64,000 nucleotides of DNA from Cocos nucifera (GCA_006176705.1 QRFJ01003032.1:1-64000); one strand, 5' to 3'; shown: positions 1 to 12,149, numbered from the stretch's first letter. Program-made: numbers and translations. Notes: generated by a model from the letters alone, not told the origin.

Positions 1-830
1 TTGGCACGTATCCTAGACACACATAGACTGACTGGACCCAATTATAAAGATTGGCTCAGGAACTACAAAATTGTTTTGGGTTCAGAGAAGTTAACACATG
101 TTTTGGACCAGGACCCTCCCACCTTACCAGCTCGTCCATCCACTGAACAGAGAGCGTCTCTGGAAAAATGGATTGACGAAGACAATAAGGCCAGATACTT
201 ACATGTTGGGCTCGATGTCTGATGAGCTCCAGCGCCAACATGAAGATATCGGGACTGCTCGCCAAATGTTGGCTCACCTGCAGGAGATGTTTGGTGAACA
301 GAGTCGCGCAGCCAAATATCAAGTCACGAAAATGACTTTTTAAGGCTAAGATGCGTGATGGGCAGTCAGTCCAAGATCACTGTCTGACAATGATCAAGGA
401 CATGGAAGAGCTTGAGAAGCTCGGTGTGAAGTTGGACTTGGACTTGCAGAACGATATTATTCTGCAATCCTTGACTGATGCATATGGGCAATTCATCATG
501 AATTACCACATGCATAAACTTCAAAATTCCTTGGCCGAGTTGAATGAATATGCTGGTTACCGCTGAGCTTTCTATGAAAGGTTCTAAAGGCTCAGTTCTT
601 GCTATGGAACGGACTTCTTCCAAAAGAAAGTCTTATGGAAAGAAAAAGAAGTCTGTGAAAAAGCAAAAGGTGGAAGGATCAAAGAAGAAGAAGGCAGAAC
701 CGAAGAAGAAGGTCGATGGCAAAGGAAAGTGTTTCCATTGCAACAGCGACGGCCATTGGAAGCGGAACTGCCCTACTTACCTGGCCACCCTGAAGAACAA
801 GAAGGAAGGTCCTTCTGGAGGTATGCTCGT
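1..830 (+). pseudogene. copia gag remnant with CCHC zinc knuckle
   Basis: Encodes the nucleic-acid-binding capsid protein of the copia element. The first residues at the window edge (LTGPNYKDWL) match the usual start of copia gag. The frame changes near 205, near 343-350 and near 550, so at least three lesions break it. A lysine-rich stretch (about 620-720) precedes a standard zinc knuckle, CFHCNSDGHWKRNC, at about 729-770, with spacing CX2CX4HX4C. The protein is not translatable as one chain in this copy. Confidence 0.85.
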
Positions 831-1021
831 TATTGAGTCTAACCTTACGGTTTCTTCTGCATCCAGTTGGGTGCTTGACTCTCTAGTGCTCATCTGTGCA
901 CTTCTATGCAGGAGGATAGCAGGAGGCTGAGGGATGGAGACATGATCCTAAACAAGAGTTGCTGCAGTAGCCGTGAACATAGTTACCATCTGGTTTAGAC
1001 TTAGTTTTACTGTTATTATCT
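830..1021 (+). pseudogene. copia aspartic protease remnant
   Basis: After the zinc knuckle the frame reads SSWVLDS, the usual lead into a copia protease active site (D-S/T-G). The following residues are disrupted and stops follow quickly. A later patch (about 951-985, RVAAVAV) also resembles copia protease, so the domain seems shortened by deletion and frameshift. It cannot be functional here. Confidence 0.6.
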
Positions 1022-1873
1022 ATGGCACCTTATGAGATTAGGTCAAATATAGCAGAAGATAGGATAGTAAACAAATTGGAGAAAAATGGGCTATTGAGTC
1101 CATTGACTTTTGAGTCATATCCAACTTGTGAATCTTGTCTTCAAGGCAAAATGACTAAACTCCCTTTTGTTGGACATGGGGAGAGGGCCACAGATCTCCT
1201 TGCCCTAGTACATACTGATGTGTGCGGCCCATTTGATGTGCCGGCTAGAGGCAATTTTGTCTACTTCATTACCTTTACCGATGATCTGTCTAGGTATGGG
1301 TATGTGTATCTTATGAGACACAAGTCTGAAGCTTTTGAAAAGTTCAAAGAATTCAGACATGAAGTAGAAAAACAAACTGGAAAACCCATTAAGGTTCTTC
1401 GATCAGATCGAGGAGGTGAATACCTTAGCCGGGAATTCCTAGACTATCTTAAGGAAAATGGCATAGTCTCTCAATGGACTCCACCAGGAACACCTCAACT
1501 CAACGGGGTTTCAGAACGGAGAAATCGGACTCTATTGGATATGGTTCGATCCATGATGAGCTTCACAGACCTCCCTGATTTTCTTTGGGGACATTCATTA
1601 TTAACTTCAATCTATTTACTGAATAGGGTTCCCTCTAAAACCGTTCCTACCACACCGTATGAGATATGGCACGGTAAGAAACCAAGTCTGAGTCATCTCA
1701 GAATTTGGGGTTGTCCGGCTCATGTCAAAAGACAACAAGCGGACAAGTTAGAATTTAGGTCCTTTAGAGCTCGATTCATAGGATATCCTAAAGAGTCATT
1801 AGGATACTATTTCTACATTCCAGAAGACCACAATGTGATTGTGAGTCGACATGCCATATTTCTTGAAAAATAG
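1022..1873 (+). pseudogene. copia integrase domain
   Basis: Open for 283 codons. It starts in the GAG-pre-integrase region, with a CESCLQGKM zinc-finger half near 1120, followed by the rve-type core. The expected catalytic acidic residues are present: HTDVCGPF, then SDRGGEY, then SERRNRT, in D-D-E order. The core would cut and join cDNA ends to host DNA. The frame ends at a TAG at 1871 and stays open in the same frame into the RT segment, so this TAG is probably a single nonsense mutation in an originally continuous pol. The methionine at 1022 is not a real start, since pol would be made as a fusion. Confidence 0.9.
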
Positions 1874-3675
1874 TTTATTCAAGATAGTGGCATTGGAAAG
1901 CAGATTAAGCTTGATGAGAAAGTCTCACAAGCAGAACGAGCTAAGGACCAAGTGGAACCAAATCAGGTTGAGCCAATAAGAACACTACCTCCTCCACCTC
2001 GTAGATCGGAAAGAGTTTCCCGTCCCCCTGAAAGATACTTAGGTATTATTTCAGAGGATGTAGAGGAAATGTTCCTCATAGGTAATGGTGCTCATGGTGA
2101 TGATCCCAAAACCTACAACGAGGCGATATCAGATATCGACTCCGAGAAATGGCTTGAGGCAATGAAGTCAGAAATTGACTCGATGCACTCAAACCAAGTC
2201 TGGACCTTGGTAGATCCACCAGAAGGTATAGTACCTATTGGGTGTAAATGGATCTTCAAGAGAAAGATTGGTGCAGATGGGAATGTGGAGACATTCAAGG
2301 CTAGACTGGTGGCAAAAGGTTATAGTCAACGTGAAGGCATTGACTATCAGGATACCTTTTCCCCGGTAGCTATGCTAAAATCCATCCGCACATTGCTTGC
2401 TGTTGCAGCCTATTTCGATTATGAAATATGGCAAATGGACGTGAAAACGGCATTCCTAAATGGATATCTTGAGGAAGATATCTATATGGAACAGCCGCTA
2501 GGTTTCACATCCAGTGATACTGATCACAAGGTTTGCAAGCTGCAAAGGTCCATATATGGACTTAAGCAAGCATCTCGGAGCTGGAACACTCGTTTCAATG
2601 ATGTGATCAAAAAGTTTGGTTTCATCAAAAATGAAGAGGAACCATGTGTTTTCAAAAGGGTCAGTGGGAGCGCTGTTGTCTTCCTCGTATTGTACGTGGA
2701 TGACATCCTCCTTATTGGGAATGATATTCCCATGTTGACATCAGTCAAGATGTGGTTGTCCAAGGAATTCTCCATGAAAGACCTAGGTGAAGCATCCTTT
2801 ATTCTAGGAATTAAGGTCTATAGGGATAGACCGAATAGGATGCTAGGACTTTCACAGAAGATGTACATAGAGGAAGTACTAAAGAGGTTTAGTATGGAAA
2901 ACTCTAAGAGGGGATTAATACCCTTCAGACATGGTATTCATCTTTCCAAGAAGATGTGCCCCAGCACACCTGAGGAAATAGAACGCATGAGCAAGATCCC
3001 TTATGCTTCTGCAATAGGGAGCCTCATGTATGCCATGCTATGTACACGACCTGATATAGCCCATGCTGTGAGTGTCACAAGCAGATATCAGTCAAATCCA
3101 GGTGAAGAACACTGGACTTCTGTGAAATGTATCCTTAAGTACTTGAGAAGAACTAAGGATATGATGTTGGTCTTTGGTAATGGAGAACTCCAAGTCCAGG
3201 GATACACAGACTCGGACTTTCATGTCCGATATAGATGATCGAAAGTCGACATCTGGAAGTCTGTTTGTGTGCAATGGTGGAGCTGTCAGCTGGAAGAGTT
3301 CCAAGCAAACTGTGATAGCAGATTCCACCATGGAAGCAGAATATATAGCTGCATCAGAGGCTGCAAAGGAAGCATTCTGGTACAAGAAGTTTGCTGCAGA
3401 AATTGGAGTAATGCCATCAGATGCCATTCCTCTTTACTGCGACAACAATGGCGCCATAGCCCTTGCTAAGGAGCCGAGGTCTCACCAGAAGTCCAAGCAC
3501 ATTGAGCGGCGATATCCATCTCATCCGCGATTACCTTGAGAAAGGTTACGTTGAGGTCAAGAGAGTCAACTCCGCAGATAATGTGGCAGACCCACTTACA
3601 AAGCCGTTGGGCCAGCAGAAGATCGAAGCCCACCTTGAGAAGATGGGACTTAGACTTGTAGCCAATTGGCTTTAG
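1874..3675 (+). pseudogene. copia reverse transcriptase and RNase H
   Basis: Continues the integrase frame after the TAG. The RT domain (PF07727-like) shows WIFKRKIGADG, FSPVAMLKSIR, the QMDVKTAFLNG block and the catalytic YVDDILLIGND at about 2692-2724. RNase H follows: YTDSDF near 3205, then MEAEYIAASEA near 3330, and the typical C-terminus ADPLTKPLG near 3588. The frame is lost near 3225 and again near 3505, each a small indel. Conservation is otherwise good, so this insertion is younger than the gypsy copies around it. The protein is inactive in this copy. Confidence 0.9.
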
Positions 3676-3676
3676 G

Positions 3677-3689
3677 ACAAGTGGGAGAT
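3677..3689 (+). other. polypurine tract of copia element
   Basis: The stretch ACAAGTGGGAGAT sits immediately before the LTR start TGTTAG. This is the place and composition of the second-strand primer in plant copia elements. Confidence 0.75.
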
Positions 3690-5975
3690 TGTTAGATATA
3701 TGTGCCCTAGAAGCCAGAATTGGCTGACACTTGTAATACACTTCTAGGGGCAAAATTATAATTTTGACTATAATTAATAAAATGGGTTATTTTCTATCAC
3801 ATATGTGTATTTAGTGTCTGTGATACATCCTTTGAGTTAATGGTAATGATAATTCATATTTTCAAGAGTTGAAAATTTAAGACATGAATAATCATTATTA
3901 ACTCATAAACATGCTCCCGACCATAGGATCATCACGAGGATGGTGATTGATCCGGAAGGTTGGTGTACGAATCGCTTCTCTTTAGTAGATGAGTCTTGAG
4001 TCTACGGTGTGGAGACACCGGAGCGAGAGTACAGGTACTCGTTAGAGAACGAGGGCACTGAGCGTGACCACCTCGAGTAGTCATTAGGGAAGTCTACCTT
4101 CTCGTCAATGACTGACTCGATGCTGCAGTAGTGTGTCTGGTTCTTTGACCTGAGATGCATCGGCAGTTCACCTTGAGGGTGTTATAGTTTGACTACACCA
4201 TTACTCGGTCTCCTAGCCATATGGAACCCTGAGGTGTATGTTGGCTATGACATGTTCATTGTAGGAACTGGATTGCATCAAGATGGAATCTATCTACCTC
4301 GGTGGTAGAGGAGCAGCCCTATGATGATCATGAGAATCAAGTCCAGAAGCCCATGGCCATGGCAGAGTGAAATAATAGAAAGAGTTTCTATTTAGATTTT
4401 CACATTGGACTCGAATCGAATGATTACATCATATGACAGAGACTAGGGTTTGACGAGTTCACCTTAACCCTAATCTGATCGGGGCTCAAGATAGAAGAAC
4501 TTAATCACACAGGTAGCTGCACCAAGAGGTTCGCATTCAGCTCTGATGGGTTGCCACCATATACTGCTAGGTGTCACTGGTGGATTTTGGGAGCAATTAG
4601 AATGATTTAGATGATCGATCATTCTAGCTGTTCGAATCAGAAGAGTTCTGATCCATCGAAAGGAGTTTCGATGATGTCTATGATAGAGATCATGACATAT
4701 CCCATTACCATACAGAACTGAACCTAACTGGGTCACACAAACAAGGGTTTGAATCTGGTGATCATCAATTGAACTGATCTAGTTCAATTGATCTGAATGA
4801 GATTCAATTAGGTTCAAGGAAATCGTGCTAGCACTCGATTGAACCTAACGTTCTTCTTTTACTATCATAAATAAGTTGTCCTGACTGAGCCAAAGGAGTT
4901 TGTGCTCAATCAGAGGCCTTCATATGGTCTGACTGGAGGTTGTCCAAGTCAGAAAAGGTTGTCTTATTTGTAAGACATTACCTGCCATTTTTGGTCACCT
5001 GCCATTTCTTGTTCTTTGACTTTGGTCAAAAGTCTACCTTTGACTGGTCAAACGTTGACCATTGACCTTTGACTTTTGACCACATGTCATGCACCTATTG
5101 GAGAGCTGGTGGGGGCCTGTCCCCCTGCCAGAACCTGGCAAGGAGAAGGGCGCACGCCAAGGGTGGCGTGAGCCCAAGTAGGAGGCGCCTAGGAGTCCTT
5201 GTTGGACAAGGACTCCACTCCCTTTTGGATTCCAATTAGAGTTCTACTAAGAATCCAGTTTGACTGGTCTTAGGCGCCCTCTAAGGAGGAATCCAGGGGT
5301 CTCTATTTCCAACCAATCAGATTTAGATCTGATTTCACAAAGGGTTGTGATTGGTTGAGAGGAAGAGGAGTTGGATCACAGCTTAGTCTATAAATAAGAC
5401 CCTGCGCCCAACCCTAATTCCAAAGTAAAGTTATTGAAAGAGATTTCCCACGCCCCAAGGCTGCCTCTCCCCTCCTTCTCCATGCCATAACTCTCTTCTC
5501 CCCTTGCTCTCCACGTCCAAAAGTGTTTTGGACTTAGGTTGGTGCGATTCAGATCAAGGAAAGGCGATCAAAAGCAAGAAGGCTGCGCTGCTGCAAAAGG
5601 ACGACTGCAGATCTTCAAAAGAGTTTTGAAGATCCTCCAGATCAGATCCAGATCTGATTTTTGGAGGTGTGATAGAGAAGAAGAGGATCTCCAGATCCAA
5701 CCCGAGTGGATACCGGTAGAGGCCAGGCGCTTGCGTGGCTAAGATCCAGAACCTTCCGCTGCAATCAGGATCATCTACAGGGTAATAGGATTACCCAAAT
5801 CAGGTAAATTAAATTTGATTTAATTTATCTTATTTTATTTTATTTGTTAAAATAATAAGAATCAGATCTGAAACATATCAAGATCTGATTGAGATCAAGA
5901 GAAAAAATTTTGAAATATATCTCTTGATCTAATCAGATCTGGACGAACCTGGACCGGAAATCAGGATTTCCTTCA
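3690..5975 (+). repeat. copia 3' LTR, 2286 bp
   Basis: Bounded by TG at 3690 (after the polypurine tract) and CA at 5974-5975 (TTCCTTCA), the standard LTR ends. It is long for a copia LTR. It carries a TATAAATA at 5389-5396 followed by pyrimidine-rich sequence, which marks the likely transcription start region. No coding sequence is seen inside; short open stretches such as 5539-5742 are not conserved-looking proteins. Confidence 0.88.
5389..5396 (+). promoter_or_regulatory. TATA box of copia LTR
   Basis: TATAAATA in the 3' third of the LTR, about 580 bp before the LTR end. This fits the U3/R boundary of a long plant LTR. Position is the only evidence. Confidence 0.55.
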
Positions 5976-6546
5976 ATGTCCCTCAACGTATCCTTCAGGT
6001 CCAAACTTCTCTGAAATTGATATATGTCAAAGTTCTTCACCAACCAATGTCTGCTTTCTCCAAACTACGACTATTAAATCTTGATGAGCAGTCACTATCA
6101 GTCTAACGACATCCCTCTCTCTATAGCAAACCTCATACAGCCCCGAGCAGTCCACTATCGGATGGTTTTGGCTGTCACTATCAGTTTGATGATACCCCTC
6201 TCTCCGTACCAAACTCCATGCGGCTCCGAGTGGCTTACTACCAGGGGGTTATGGCTGTCACTATCAGTCTGCTATAGGCTCCATCTATAAAAAGAAACCC
6301 TCAGATATATTTTCTCTAAGTTCTCTTCTTCTTTCCAAAACTCTGCCAAATTCTTTCCTAAGCACTCCATTTCTATTGACCAGAAGAGCTAACTTGATTA
6401 TCGGAGGGCCCTACTGGAGCGACCACCACTGACTCTGAATGAAACTTTATTTTGTAGGTCGTCGCCTCTTTGTTTTGTAGGTCATCGGTGGTGACCTCTT
6501 CCTCAGCTCCAACTTAATCCGACGTCGATCAGATTCTACACCAACA
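5976..6546 (+). repeat. 5' LTR of element A, right-hand part
   Basis: Matches positions 14815-15356 of the 3' LTR and the same region of the LTRs in C, D and the solo copies. Contains TATAAAAA at 6286-6293. Ends ACACCAACA, then the primer-binding site. The left part, with the 45-bp minisatellite, is separated by the copia insertion and lies outside the window. Confidence 0.88.
6286..6293 (+). promoter_or_regulatory. TATA box of element A LTR family
   Basis: TATAAAAA is conserved at the same place in the family's LTRs (6286, 15119, 48862 and 58000 on +; inverted in the minus-strand copies). It is followed by conserved sequence around TTTTCTCTAAGCTCTC, the likely transcription start. Confidence 0.65.
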
Positions 6547-6550
6547 GAAT

Positions 6551-6566
6551 TGGTGCTAGAGGAAAG
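6551..6566 (+). other. primer-binding site of element A
   Basis: TGGTGCTAGAGGAAAG begins 4 bp after the LTR end. In element D the same site reads TGGCGCTAGAAGGAGG, which seems closer to an undecayed form (TGG pairs with the tRNA CCA end). I cannot assign the tRNA without a tRNA set. Confidence 0.65.
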
Positions 6567-6654
6567 AGCTCTATTTCCAAGGTACCCTTATTCTTAAAAG
6601 AGTGCTCAACGACGATCTCTCTTCTTTCTCTCTAAAGTTCTTCCACGAGAAAAA

Positions 6655-8160
6655 ATGCCTCTTAGAAAAGCTTCGACCTAGATATCAACGACCTCTATAG
6701 CCAGATCCTGTCTAGACCTATCCACTCCCACTTCAGTCCCAGCAACTCAGGCTCCACCTGCAGCCATGGTAGATGTGAAGTAATTCAACCTGCTAGTCCA
6801 ATAGGTTCACGATCTCATGGAGGCGGTGCACGCCATACATCGATAGGCCCCAGCATTGATTCGATCGGAGCAGGCTTCTCTGGAGCTCCATGATCTGGTC
6901 TGGGGACGACCGACTTGGGCTACCCAACCTTTGATCTCTGAAAAGGGGAAGCAGAGGATGGAGGATCCTTGCTCGGATCATGACTCGATCTAGGGGGAAG
7001 CTTCACATCCGTTCCATCAAAAAACTCTGAAGATCAACGATCGTGAAGATCTCCTAGATCAAAGGCTCCTAGAAATGAGTCGATAAATCAAAAAGCTTTG
7101 TCATACTCCCTCCTCACATGGTAATGATATTTGTACTGACCCTCCTTTTTTTTAGAGGATTATGCAAGAACTAATTTCATCAAACTTCAAGCTCCCGCAG
7201 TTTAAGAGTTACGATGGAACCACCGATTTGGACCATCTGAAGGCCTTCTGGATAATGATGCTGCTCCAAGGTACACCAGACGCTATTTTGTGTCGGGCTT
7301 TCCTATCCATCCTCAAGAAGGCCGTCAGAAATTGATACTCAATACTTAAGTTAGGTACCATCTTTTTCTTTGATCAGATGAGCCATCAATTTGTGGCTCT
7401 CTTCGTTAGCAGCCGGCATCCCCGCTAAGGTTTAGATTTTTTTATGAACATCAAGCAGAAGGAGGGAGAATCCATCCAGGCTTATGTCACCCAATTTAAT
7501 GCTACTGCATTGGAGGTCCGAAACCTGGACTAGTTAGTTACGATGGCCGCACTCAAGGGCGACCTTTAGAAGAATAATTTATTATTTTTTCTAAAAAAAA
7601 GATATCCCAGAGACTTTGCCGATATGCTAGCTCGGGCTGAAGGTTATGCCCAAGCTAAAAATGCCTTCAAGGCCAAGGACGATGAAACCATTGGAAAGTG
7701 GTGAATCAGCAAGCCGGGCAGGCTCGCTAAGGAAGGAAAGTCGAGTGAAGCTTGACCACGCTCCCGAACTCTCTCTGAGCACAAGTGAGCCCGATAGAAG
7801 GGCACGGTGAGGTTTACCCCTCCGAAGATTTCACAACTACGCCCCTCTCAATGCTCTAAAAATTCAAGTATTGATGAAAATCAGGGAGCAACTATCGAGA
7901 CTGGAAAGGATGCATACTCATCCTGATAAGCGCAATCCTAACAAGTTCTATCTTTATCATCATGACCACGATCATGATATTAAAGAGTGTATTTAGCTCC
8001 AAGATGAGATTAAGGAGCTTATCAGGTGAGGCAGACTCGATCGATTCCTAAGACATCGGTCTGAAGGATGGGAAGATCAGCCAAGGATATTACCGCAGTC
8101 TGAACCACCAAAGAAGAGGAACAACAAGGAGATCGACCGACTCTCGACATCATCAATACT
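6655..8160 (+). pseudogene. gag of element A
   Basis: Starts MPLRKAST at 6655, the equivalent of MPPKKVTT in element C. The Retrotrans_gag domain lies at about 7150-7690 (NFKLPQFKSYDGT, FFDQMSHQF, NIKQKEGESIQAY). A degenerate knuckle-like patch (YLYHHDHDHDIKEC) is at about 7950-8000. Several in-frame stops occur, including a TGA at 7333-7335 at a codon that is TGG in element D. The product would be the particle-forming capsid protein; this copy cannot make it whole. Confidence 0.82.
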
Positions 8161-8214
8161 ATCTTGGAGGGACTTCAACAAGAAGAGGCCAACGGATCCG
8201 AGGGATTAATGAAG

Positions 8215-8610
8215 AGATGGAGGACTAAATAATCCATAACCTTCACTGAGGTAGATACTCAAGGAGTCCAGTTTCTGCACAATGATGTGGTTATAATCTC
8301 TTTAAACATTGCCGACTATGAAGTATGCCGCATTTTGGTAGATAATGAAAGCTCGATTGATGTTTTATTTTATGATGTTTTCTCAAAAATGTCCTTACTC
8401 AATAACCACTTGGGACCTATGAACTCTCCGTTGGTAGGCTTCACTGGCGATGCCATACTAGTTAAGGGCATAATAACTTTAGCCATGACTATAGGGCAAT
8501 GTCTGAAGCTGGCTAAGGCATAGGTTGATTTTTTAGTCGTAAAGGCTCCATCTACCTATAATGCTATTCTCGGCCGACCTAGTCTAAATGCACTTCGGAC
8601 AGTGGTATCA
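8215..8610 (+). pseudogene. aspartic protease of element A
   Basis: Reads RILVDNESSIDVLFYD near 8328-8375, the place of the D-S/T-G active site in Tat-type elements; here glutamate replaces the usual glycine. Upstream FLHNDVVII and downstream a patch near 8562-8590 (AILGRPSLNA) complete the usual retropepsin pattern. A TAG at 8521 interrupts the frame. The domain would process Gag-Pol. Confidence 0.75.
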
Positions 8611-9660
8611 ACTTATTATTTGAAGATGAAGTTTTTGACAAGTCACGGGATCGAAAAGGTCAGGACAGATCAAGCTCTGGCAAGGCACTACTACTCAATC
8701 GCCCTACAAAAAAAAGAACAGTCTAACCTTTATCCTGTTGATGTGCTAGATGTTCGCGACGATCTCACCGAGGAGCGGGACAAGCCTATGGAGGACCTCA
8801 TATTTGTGCCCTTAAATGATGGCAACATGGAGCATGCTGTACAAATCAGCTCCAACTTGGGGGACGAGGTTCGGGAGCAACTCGTCACCTTCCTCAGAAA
8901 GAATGCGGACGTCTTCACCTGGGTCCCAGTGGATATGCCAGAAATTAACGTCGAGGTCATGGAACATCAACTGGCCGTTAATCCTAAGTATCGATTAGTA
9001 AAAGAGAAGATGCGCAATCACATCTCGAAGAGGCAGAAAGCAATCATAGAAAAAGTAGGTAAGCTCTTCAAAGCTGAATTTATCTAGAAAGTTAACTATC
9101 CAACCTGAGTCTCGAATGTAGTCCTCATTAAAAAGGCAAACAACAAGTGGAGGATGTATATAGACTTCAAAAAGCTGAACAAGGCCTGCCCAAAAGATAG
9201 CTACCCTCTATCCAGGATTGATCAACTGATAAATGCAATCTCGGACCATGAGCTCCTCACCTTCATGGACGCCTTCTTCGGTTATAATCAAATAAAGATG
9301 GCATCGAAGGATGAGGAAAAAACTGCTTTTATTACTGACCATGGTCTTTATTGTTACAGGGTTATGCCCTTTGGACTAAAAAATGCAGGGGCAACATACC
9401 AGTGCCTGATCAACAAGATCTTCAAGGAGCAGATCGGCCACAACATGGAGGTGTACGTAGATGACATGCTCGTCAAAAACCGAGCTTCTATAAACCACGT
9501 TACTGACCTTGAAGAGACCTTCAGTGCACTTAGGAAGCACAAGATGAAGCTGAACCCGACTAAGTGCACCTTTGGTATGACCTCAAAAAAATTTTTGGGG
9601 TTTATGGTGTCGATGCGTGGGATTGAAGCAAATCCAGAAAAAATTTAAGATATTTAGGAG
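8611..9660 (+). pseudogene. reverse transcriptase of element A
   Basis: Clear gypsy RT. An N-terminal linker (FLRKNADVFTW) is followed by YIDFKKLNKACPKDSYPLSR, FMDAFFGYNQIKM, the VMPFGLKNAGATYQ block and the catalytic YVDDMLVKN near 9450-9480. A TAG at 9085 and a TAA at 9646 interrupt it. The catalytic aspartates are retained, but the frame is not continuous. Confidence 0.9.
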
Positions 9661-10110
9661 ATGACTGCTTCAAAAATAATCAAAGAAGTTTAGCACTTGA
9701 TCAAAAAAGTAGTGTCCCTAAATCGCTTCGTCTCGAGATCGATCGAGCGATGCATGCCCTTTTTTTGAGTTCTCAGACAACCAAAGAACTTCTGCTGAAT
9801 GACAGAGTGCCAATGGACATTTGAGGAGGTTAAAAACTACCTCAACTCACCCCCACTACTAGCAAAGCTTGAATCCAAAGAAGAATTATTTCTGTACTTA
9901 GCAGTCTCTCCGACCGCCTTGGCAGCAGTCCTGATCAAGGAGGAAGTGAAGATGCAGCAACCAATCTACTATGTAAGTTGGATCCTGAGGGATGCAGAGA
10001 CCAGATACTCTAAGCTAGAAAAATTAACTTACTCTCTTCTAATTACTATCAGGAGACTCCAACCTTACTTTTAGGGGCACACCATAATGGTCCTCATGGA
10101 CTAACCAATA
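9661..10110 (+). pseudogene. first RNase H of element A (gypsy type)
   Basis: From MTECQWTFEEVKNYL at 9799 through LYLAVSPTALAAVLIKEE to ETRYSKLEKLTYSLL. This is the usual RT-linked RNase H of Ty3/gypsy, which removes RNA from the RNA:DNA hybrid. It is interrupted by stops before 9799 and at about 10072. Confidence 0.82.
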
Positions 10111-10149
10111 AAAGCAGTCCTTCATCGAACGAACACTTTCGGAAGAATC

Positions 10150-10790
10150 GCAAAATTGGCAATCGAGCTCATGAAATTTGACATCAACTATCGACCCCGG
10201 CCATCGATTAAAACTCAGATATTGATAGATTTTGTAGTAGAATGTACCATTCCAAATTATGCTGAGCTTGAACAGAATGAGATCGGTGCTCTGTTGTCAC
10301 AACCGAGCCTCTCCGAAGAGAGTGCCGACCTTTTTGAAGGTTTTTAAGCCCTGTTCGTGGATAGTTCATCCAACTCCGCTAGAGCAGGTGCGAGGTTAGT
10401 CTTAGTCAGCCCCAAGAAAGTCATCGTCGAGTATGTGCTACGCTTTGAATTTTCTGCAACTAATAATGGGGCCGAATATGAAGCACTGATCATCTGATTA
10501 AAAATAGCAAGAGAGTTAAAAGTAGACCAGCTTCAAGCCTACAGTATTTTCCAATTAGTGGGCAGTCAAGTTAGTGGCAACTATGAAGTATGGGAGAAAA
10601 GTATGATGAAATACCTTGAGAAAGTAAAGGATTTGACTTCGGCCTTCGGCGGTTTTGGCATTCGACAGATTTCGAAGGCAAAAAATACAAGAGCCGACCT
10701 CCTCTCTAAATTGGTCACTTCAACTCCAGCCGAACTATCCAAAGAAGTATTTTTTAAGACTCTAAAATATCCAAGCTCAGAGAAATCATA
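10150..10790 (+). pseudogene. second, archaeal-type RNase H of element A
   Basis: After a connection segment (YRPRPSIKTQILIDFV) comes a second RNase H: LFVDSSSNSARAGARLV near 10350, NNGAEYEALI near 10465, a QLVGSQVSGNY patch near 10550 and NTRADLLSKL near 10686. This extra domain is known from the plant Tat clade and is the main ground for the classification. The third catalytic aspartate region (usually SDSQL) reads YSIFQL, so the active site is damaged. Stops occur at about 10346 and 10498. Confidence 0.8.
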
Positions 10791-10879
10791 GTTCGTTATG
10801 CAAATAGAGCTTGAGCCAAGCTAGATTGACCCGTTAGCTGCCTATCTCAAAGAGAGAGTTCTTCCTCGTGATCCAAAAG

Positions 10880-12060
10880 AAGCTTAAAAACTTAGAAATC
10901 AAGCCTCTCAGTATATTTTGTATAAAAGCAAGTTGTATAAGAGGTCGTATTCGCTACCACTGCTGAGATGTCTTCGACCTTTAGAGGTTGACTCCGCATT
11001 ATGAAAAGTGCATGAGAAAATTTATAGAAGTCATGCAGGAGCCAGGTCCCTGTCACAAAAACTACTTCGATAAGGATACTATTGGCCAACCTTGTACCAC
11101 GACTCTATGGAGTACGTCAAGAAATATGACCACTGTCAGAAGAATGCAAACATACAAAGATAGCCGACCTCCGAGCTTACTCCATGAAGCGCACCTTGGT
11201 CATTAGCGCAGTGGAAAATGGATATACTTGGCCCTTTCCTAATGGCATCCGGCAATGAAAGTTCCTTCTAATCGTGATCGACTACTTCACCAAATGGATC
11301 GAAGCCGAACCACTAGCAAAAATTACCAAGACCAAAGTATAGGACTTCATCTGAAAGTTAATCATCTATCGGTTCGGTCTGCTCCGAACTCTTATAATAG
11401 ATAACGGACGATAGTTTGCTAGGATGAGGTTCACCGAGTTCTACGAAGATTTAAACATTTTTCATCACTTCACATCGGTAGCTCACCCACAGGCAAATGG
11501 AGAAGCTGAAGTGACCAACCGGATCCTGCTGTAAGGTATCAAGACAAAGCTCGATAGAGCAAGGAGGGCCTGGGTGGACAAACTCTACCACGTTCTCTGG
11601 GCATACCAAACTACTCAAAGGCTATCGACTGGAGAAACACCATTCACCTTGGCCTTTGGAATGGAGGCAGTCATACCAATCAAGCTTAAACTCCCATTAG
11701 CACAAGTTATGGCCTTCGATGAGCAGCATAACCCATAGTACCTCAAAGTCAACATCGATCTGCTGGAAGAAAAAAGAGAGAAAGCCTAGTTTCGGATGGC
11801 AGCCTATAGACGAAGGATGGCCCAATACTATAACTCCAGAGTCAGAAGTAAAACGTTCAAAGTGGGAGACTTAGTGCTTCGATGAGCCGCCATCTCTTAG
11901 CCTCAAGCCAAGAAAAGCTTGTCCTAAATTGGAAAGGCATGTATGAAGTGGTGGAGGTCGTCCGGCCAGAACTTATCATCTGAAGGAGCTCGAAGGAACA
12001 ACGCTCTCATGACCTTGGAACTCAGAAAATCTGAGGATGTATTATCAGTAATTTTTCTTC
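10880..12060 (+). pseudogene. integrase of element A
   Basis: A degenerate HHCC part is followed by a core reading DILGPFLMASGNE, DYFTKWIEAEPLA, IDNGR and the HPQANGEAEVTNR block (about 11220-11520), then WAYQTTQRLSTGETPF. The C-terminal GDLVLR/RRAAIS region lies near 11866-11900, and the tail (SENLRMYYQ-like) ends near 12050. Many stops and at least one frameshift are present. No chromodomain is seen, consistent with Tat elements. Confidence 0.82.
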
Positions 12061-12149
12061 AATAAAACTCCTTCATTTCAATATTATTATCTCTTGATGC
12101 AAAAACTATGTGATGACAGGGAAGAAGCAATTAATAGTGGCCATATTAG

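Larger units (their letters stand above)
1..5975 (+). mobile_element. Ty1/copia LTR retrotransposon, 5' end outside window
   Basis: Domain order gag, protease remnant, integrase, reverse transcriptase, RNase H, then LTR identifies the copia superfamily, because integrase precedes RT. The 5' LTR and primer-binding site lie left of the window. The 3' LTR begins TGTTAGATAT at 3690 directly after a purine-rich tract and ends TTCCTTCA at 5975. The next bases belong to the LTR of a gypsy element, so this copy inserted into that LTR, and the 5 bp ATGTC at 5976 is the expected right target-site copy. Frameshifts and stops show that the copy is inactive. I cannot fix the lineage; a Tork-like group is a guess. 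Confidence 0.93.
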
